Of a DNA stretch of 64,000 nucleotides, positions 62,536-64,000 are shown piece by piece. The stretch lies in the NCBI GenBank assembly GCA_943789455.1, contig CALSUE010000001.1, positions 127,001-191,000 on the forward strand, in the 5' to 3' direction. The stretch's first letter is position 1, and the number at the start of each line of letters is the position of its first letter. Under the pieces are notes generated by a model. That model made no database searches, was not told the DNA's origin, and saw nothing but the letters and a program-made list of their open reading frames with translations. Both the position numbers and the translations under genes were made by a program. The stretch comes from an uncultured Flavobacteriaceae bacterium (GTDB lineage Bacteria; Bacteroidota; Bacteroidia; Flavobacteriales; Flavobacteriaceae).

Positions 62536-64000
62536 TATGACACTTTTTTTCTATTTTTTTTAATAAAAGAATATCCAAAATACCCTGCAATTGCAATTAA
62601 AACGTAGAGTAAATAGGAAACTGGCTCTCCATTTCCTCCAACTGTAGTGAAAAGCCTTTCCCAGCGAATTTCTCCATTTTCAATACTAAACCAAATCATT
62701 ACTGGTTTCCCTACCACATGGTCAAAAGGAACATAGCCCCAACTTCTTGCATCTAGAGAGTTTTGTCTATTATCACCCATCATCCAATAATAATCTTGAT
62801 TAAAAGTATATGATGAAGCTTTTTTACCATTTATGAAAATATGTTCTCCAATTACATCCAGTTGATTATTTTCATATTCTTTTATTATTCTTTTATAAAA
62901 AGGTAAAGAATTAATATTTAATTCTATAGTTGATCCTTTTTTGGGAATATATATAGGTCCGTAGTTGTCGGTATTCCATGATAAACTGGACACTTCAGGA
63001 AACATATAATTTCCTTTTACTCCTTTGGGTTTTATAACTTTAATTACACTATCAACTTCTGAATCATTTCTGAGTTTTGCAACAATTTCATCAGTAATAT
63101 TAGCTTTTCTTATTTTAGTACGTATCTCTTTTATATCTAATTTGTAATTACTTATTACCCATTTAGGAATTCCTCCCTCAGAAGTGGTAATCTTAAATTG
63201 GTTATCTTTTATTTTTTCAGGATTATCGGTTACAAAATTCATCACTTTGTCAAATTGATTTTGACTGGTAAAGTTGATGATAAACTTTCGTTCAAACTCT
63301 TTATTTGTGTATCTCAATAGTTTTTTTGTAGACAGGCCTTTGTTGGAGTAAATCTTATTATAAAATAGAAGTTTTGCTCTGTCTGGAAGTATGTTTTGTT
63401 TTCCATTGATAAAAACATATCCATCTCTTACTTCAAGGGTATCACCTGGAATTCCAACGCACCTCTTTACATAATTAGTTTTTTTATCTAAAGGTTTTAA
63501 ATCAGCTCCCTTACTAGGATCCATCCAATGAACTAAGGTATCTACAGGCCAATTAAAAACAACAATGTCATTTCTTTTTATTTTTTGAAAACCAGGAAAC
63601 CTTAAATAAGGTAAAAGAGGCTTGTTTAAATACGATTTAGTGTTTTTTCCACTTATTAATGAAGTTGGTAGACTATCATGAAGCATCGGGGTAGAAATAG
63701 TAGTCGTTGGAACCCTTGCGCCGTAATGGAATTTACTAACAAATAAGTAATCGCCAACTAACAATGTTTTCTCAAGCGAAGAGGTTGGTATAGTATAGGG
63801 TTGCATAATGTAGGTATGCACTAGGGTAGCAGCAATAATAGCATAAGCAATTGAGTGTACCCATTCTCCTAAACCAGTTCTAGGATTTAAACTTCTATTT
63901 ATTTTGTGTGTTGAGTTTGTTGCGTAGTTTATATAGTATAAGTAAAAACCTAGAGTTAGCAGTACTAAAATAGTGTCTTTTCTTTTATTAAAACCAAAAC
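62535..64000 (-). CDS. lepB: Signal peptidase I, long Bacteroidota form, 5' end beyond the window
   Basis: Cleaves signal peptides of exported proteins at the inner membrane. The frame stays open to base 64000; the GTG at 63821 used by the track is internal (preceding residues VHSIAYAIIAATL form a membrane helix). A second N-terminal helix (ILVLLTLGFYLYYI) is visible further up. Catalytic Ser is in IPTSSLEKTLL and Lys in YVKRCVGIPGDTLEV; the last box is MMGDNRQNSLDARSWG. A loop of about 150 residues separates boxes D and E, as usual in Bacteroidota. Ends in a C-terminal membrane anchor (YLLYVLIAIAGYFGYSFI). Confidence 0.95.
   Translation of the reverse strand, partial: FGFNKRKDTILVLLTLGFYLYYINYATNSTHKINRSLNPRTGLGEWVHSIAYAIIAATLVHTYIMQPYTIPTSSLEKTLLVGDYLFVSKFHYGARVPTTTISTPMLHDSLPTSLISGKNTKSYLNKPLLPYLRFPGFQKIKRNDIVVFNWPVDTLVHWMDPSKGADLKPLDKKTNYVKRCVGIPGDTLEVRDGYVFINGKQNILPDRAKLLFYNKIYSNKGLSTKKLLRYTNKEFERKFIINFTSQNQFDKVMNFVTDNPEKIKDNQFKITTSEGGIPKWVISNYKLDIKEIRTKIRKANITDEIVAKLRNDSEVDSVIKVIKPKGVKGNYMFPEVSSLSWNTDNYGPIYIPKKGSTIELNINSLPFYKRIIKEYENNQLDVIGEHIFINGKKASSYTFNQDYYWMMGDNRQNSLDARSWGYVPFDHVVGKPVMIWFSIENGEIRWERLFTTVGGNGEPVSYLLYVLIAIAGYFGYSFIKKNRKKVS

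Noticed and set aside
1-64000. CRISPR arrays, rRNA operons, riboswitches
   Set aside because: No regularly spaced repeats, no rRNA sequence, and no leader long or structured enough to call a riboswitch, including upstream of the B12-dependent mutase genes, which lie inside an operon.

Overview
The window is a compact, AT-rich stretch of a Bacteroidota chromosome, most likely a marine member of the Flavobacteriaceae. Three things point there. Gene families typical of that group are present (CcsBA fusion, Lacal_2735-type small protein, DUF4834, DUF6122, WbqC next to a long signal peptidase I, split methylmalonyl-CoA mutase). Several genes are preceded by the Bacteroidota -7 element TAnnTTTG. 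Shine-Dalgarno sites are weak throughout. I see no phage, transposase, integrase, rRNA or CRISPR array.

Layout. 1-2.7 kb: the 3' end of guaA and a LysM/periplasmic-binding lipoprotein split by a frameshift. 2.8-12.5 kb (minus strand): a small TPR-like membrane protein, the CcsBA cytochrome c maturation protein, a secreted M20 amidohydrolase, then udk, a DivIC-like protein and both methylmalonyl-CoA mutase subunits. 12.7-27.0 kb: a block of 18 closely packed minus-strand genes, bracketed by two proline tRNA genes (GGG and UGG). This block encodes four different photolyase/cryptochrome proteins plus DUF2256, TIGR03643, FolE, a flavin reductase, two SDR proteins, a UbiB-type kinase, TspO, a glutathione peroxidase, an SRPBCC protein, small unknown proteins and a TetR-type regulator. 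27.2-29.8 kb: trxB and a lipoprotein arylsulfotransferase. 29.9-35.9 kb: a fadN-fadA-fadE-type beta-oxidation operon headed by a MarR regulator, with a striking pair of palindromic operators. 36-39.5 kb: a sigma-54 activator without a DNA-binding domain and a molybdopterin oxidoreductase. 39.5-43.5 kb: katG, a tiny basic protein, an exonuclease and a conserved unknown. 43.5-52.4 kb: a GH3/beta-lactamase fusion, PlsC-like acyltransferase, bile-acid-type symporter, DUF4159 protein, RsmE, a GNAT-like protein and an outer-membrane protein with a long Lys/Glu-rich tail. 52.5-60.8 kb: a plus-strand surface-glycan cluster (DUF4834, YfhO-like, methyltransferase, two glycosyltransferases, UDP-GlcNAc 2-epimerase, flippase). 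60.8-64 kb: DUF6122, a Crp/Fnr regulator, WbqC and a signal peptidase I that runs off the edge.

The most interesting region is the photolyase/cryptochrome block. Two of its flavoproteins depart from the textbook at key positions. One belongs to the FeS-BCP/(6-4) photolyase family but lacks all four cluster cysteines. The other aligns His and Leu where class I photolyases have the flavin-proximal Asn and the first Trp of the electron-transfer triad. FolE (pterin/folate antenna supply) and a flavin reductase in the same block suggest a self-contained light-dependent repair and photo-oxidative stress module. That functional reading is inference; gene order and motif losses are seen directly. Three small genes absent from the ORF track were recovered: DUF2256 (22519-22650), a Lacal_2735-type protein (15043-15213) and a 47-residue basic protein (41837-41980).
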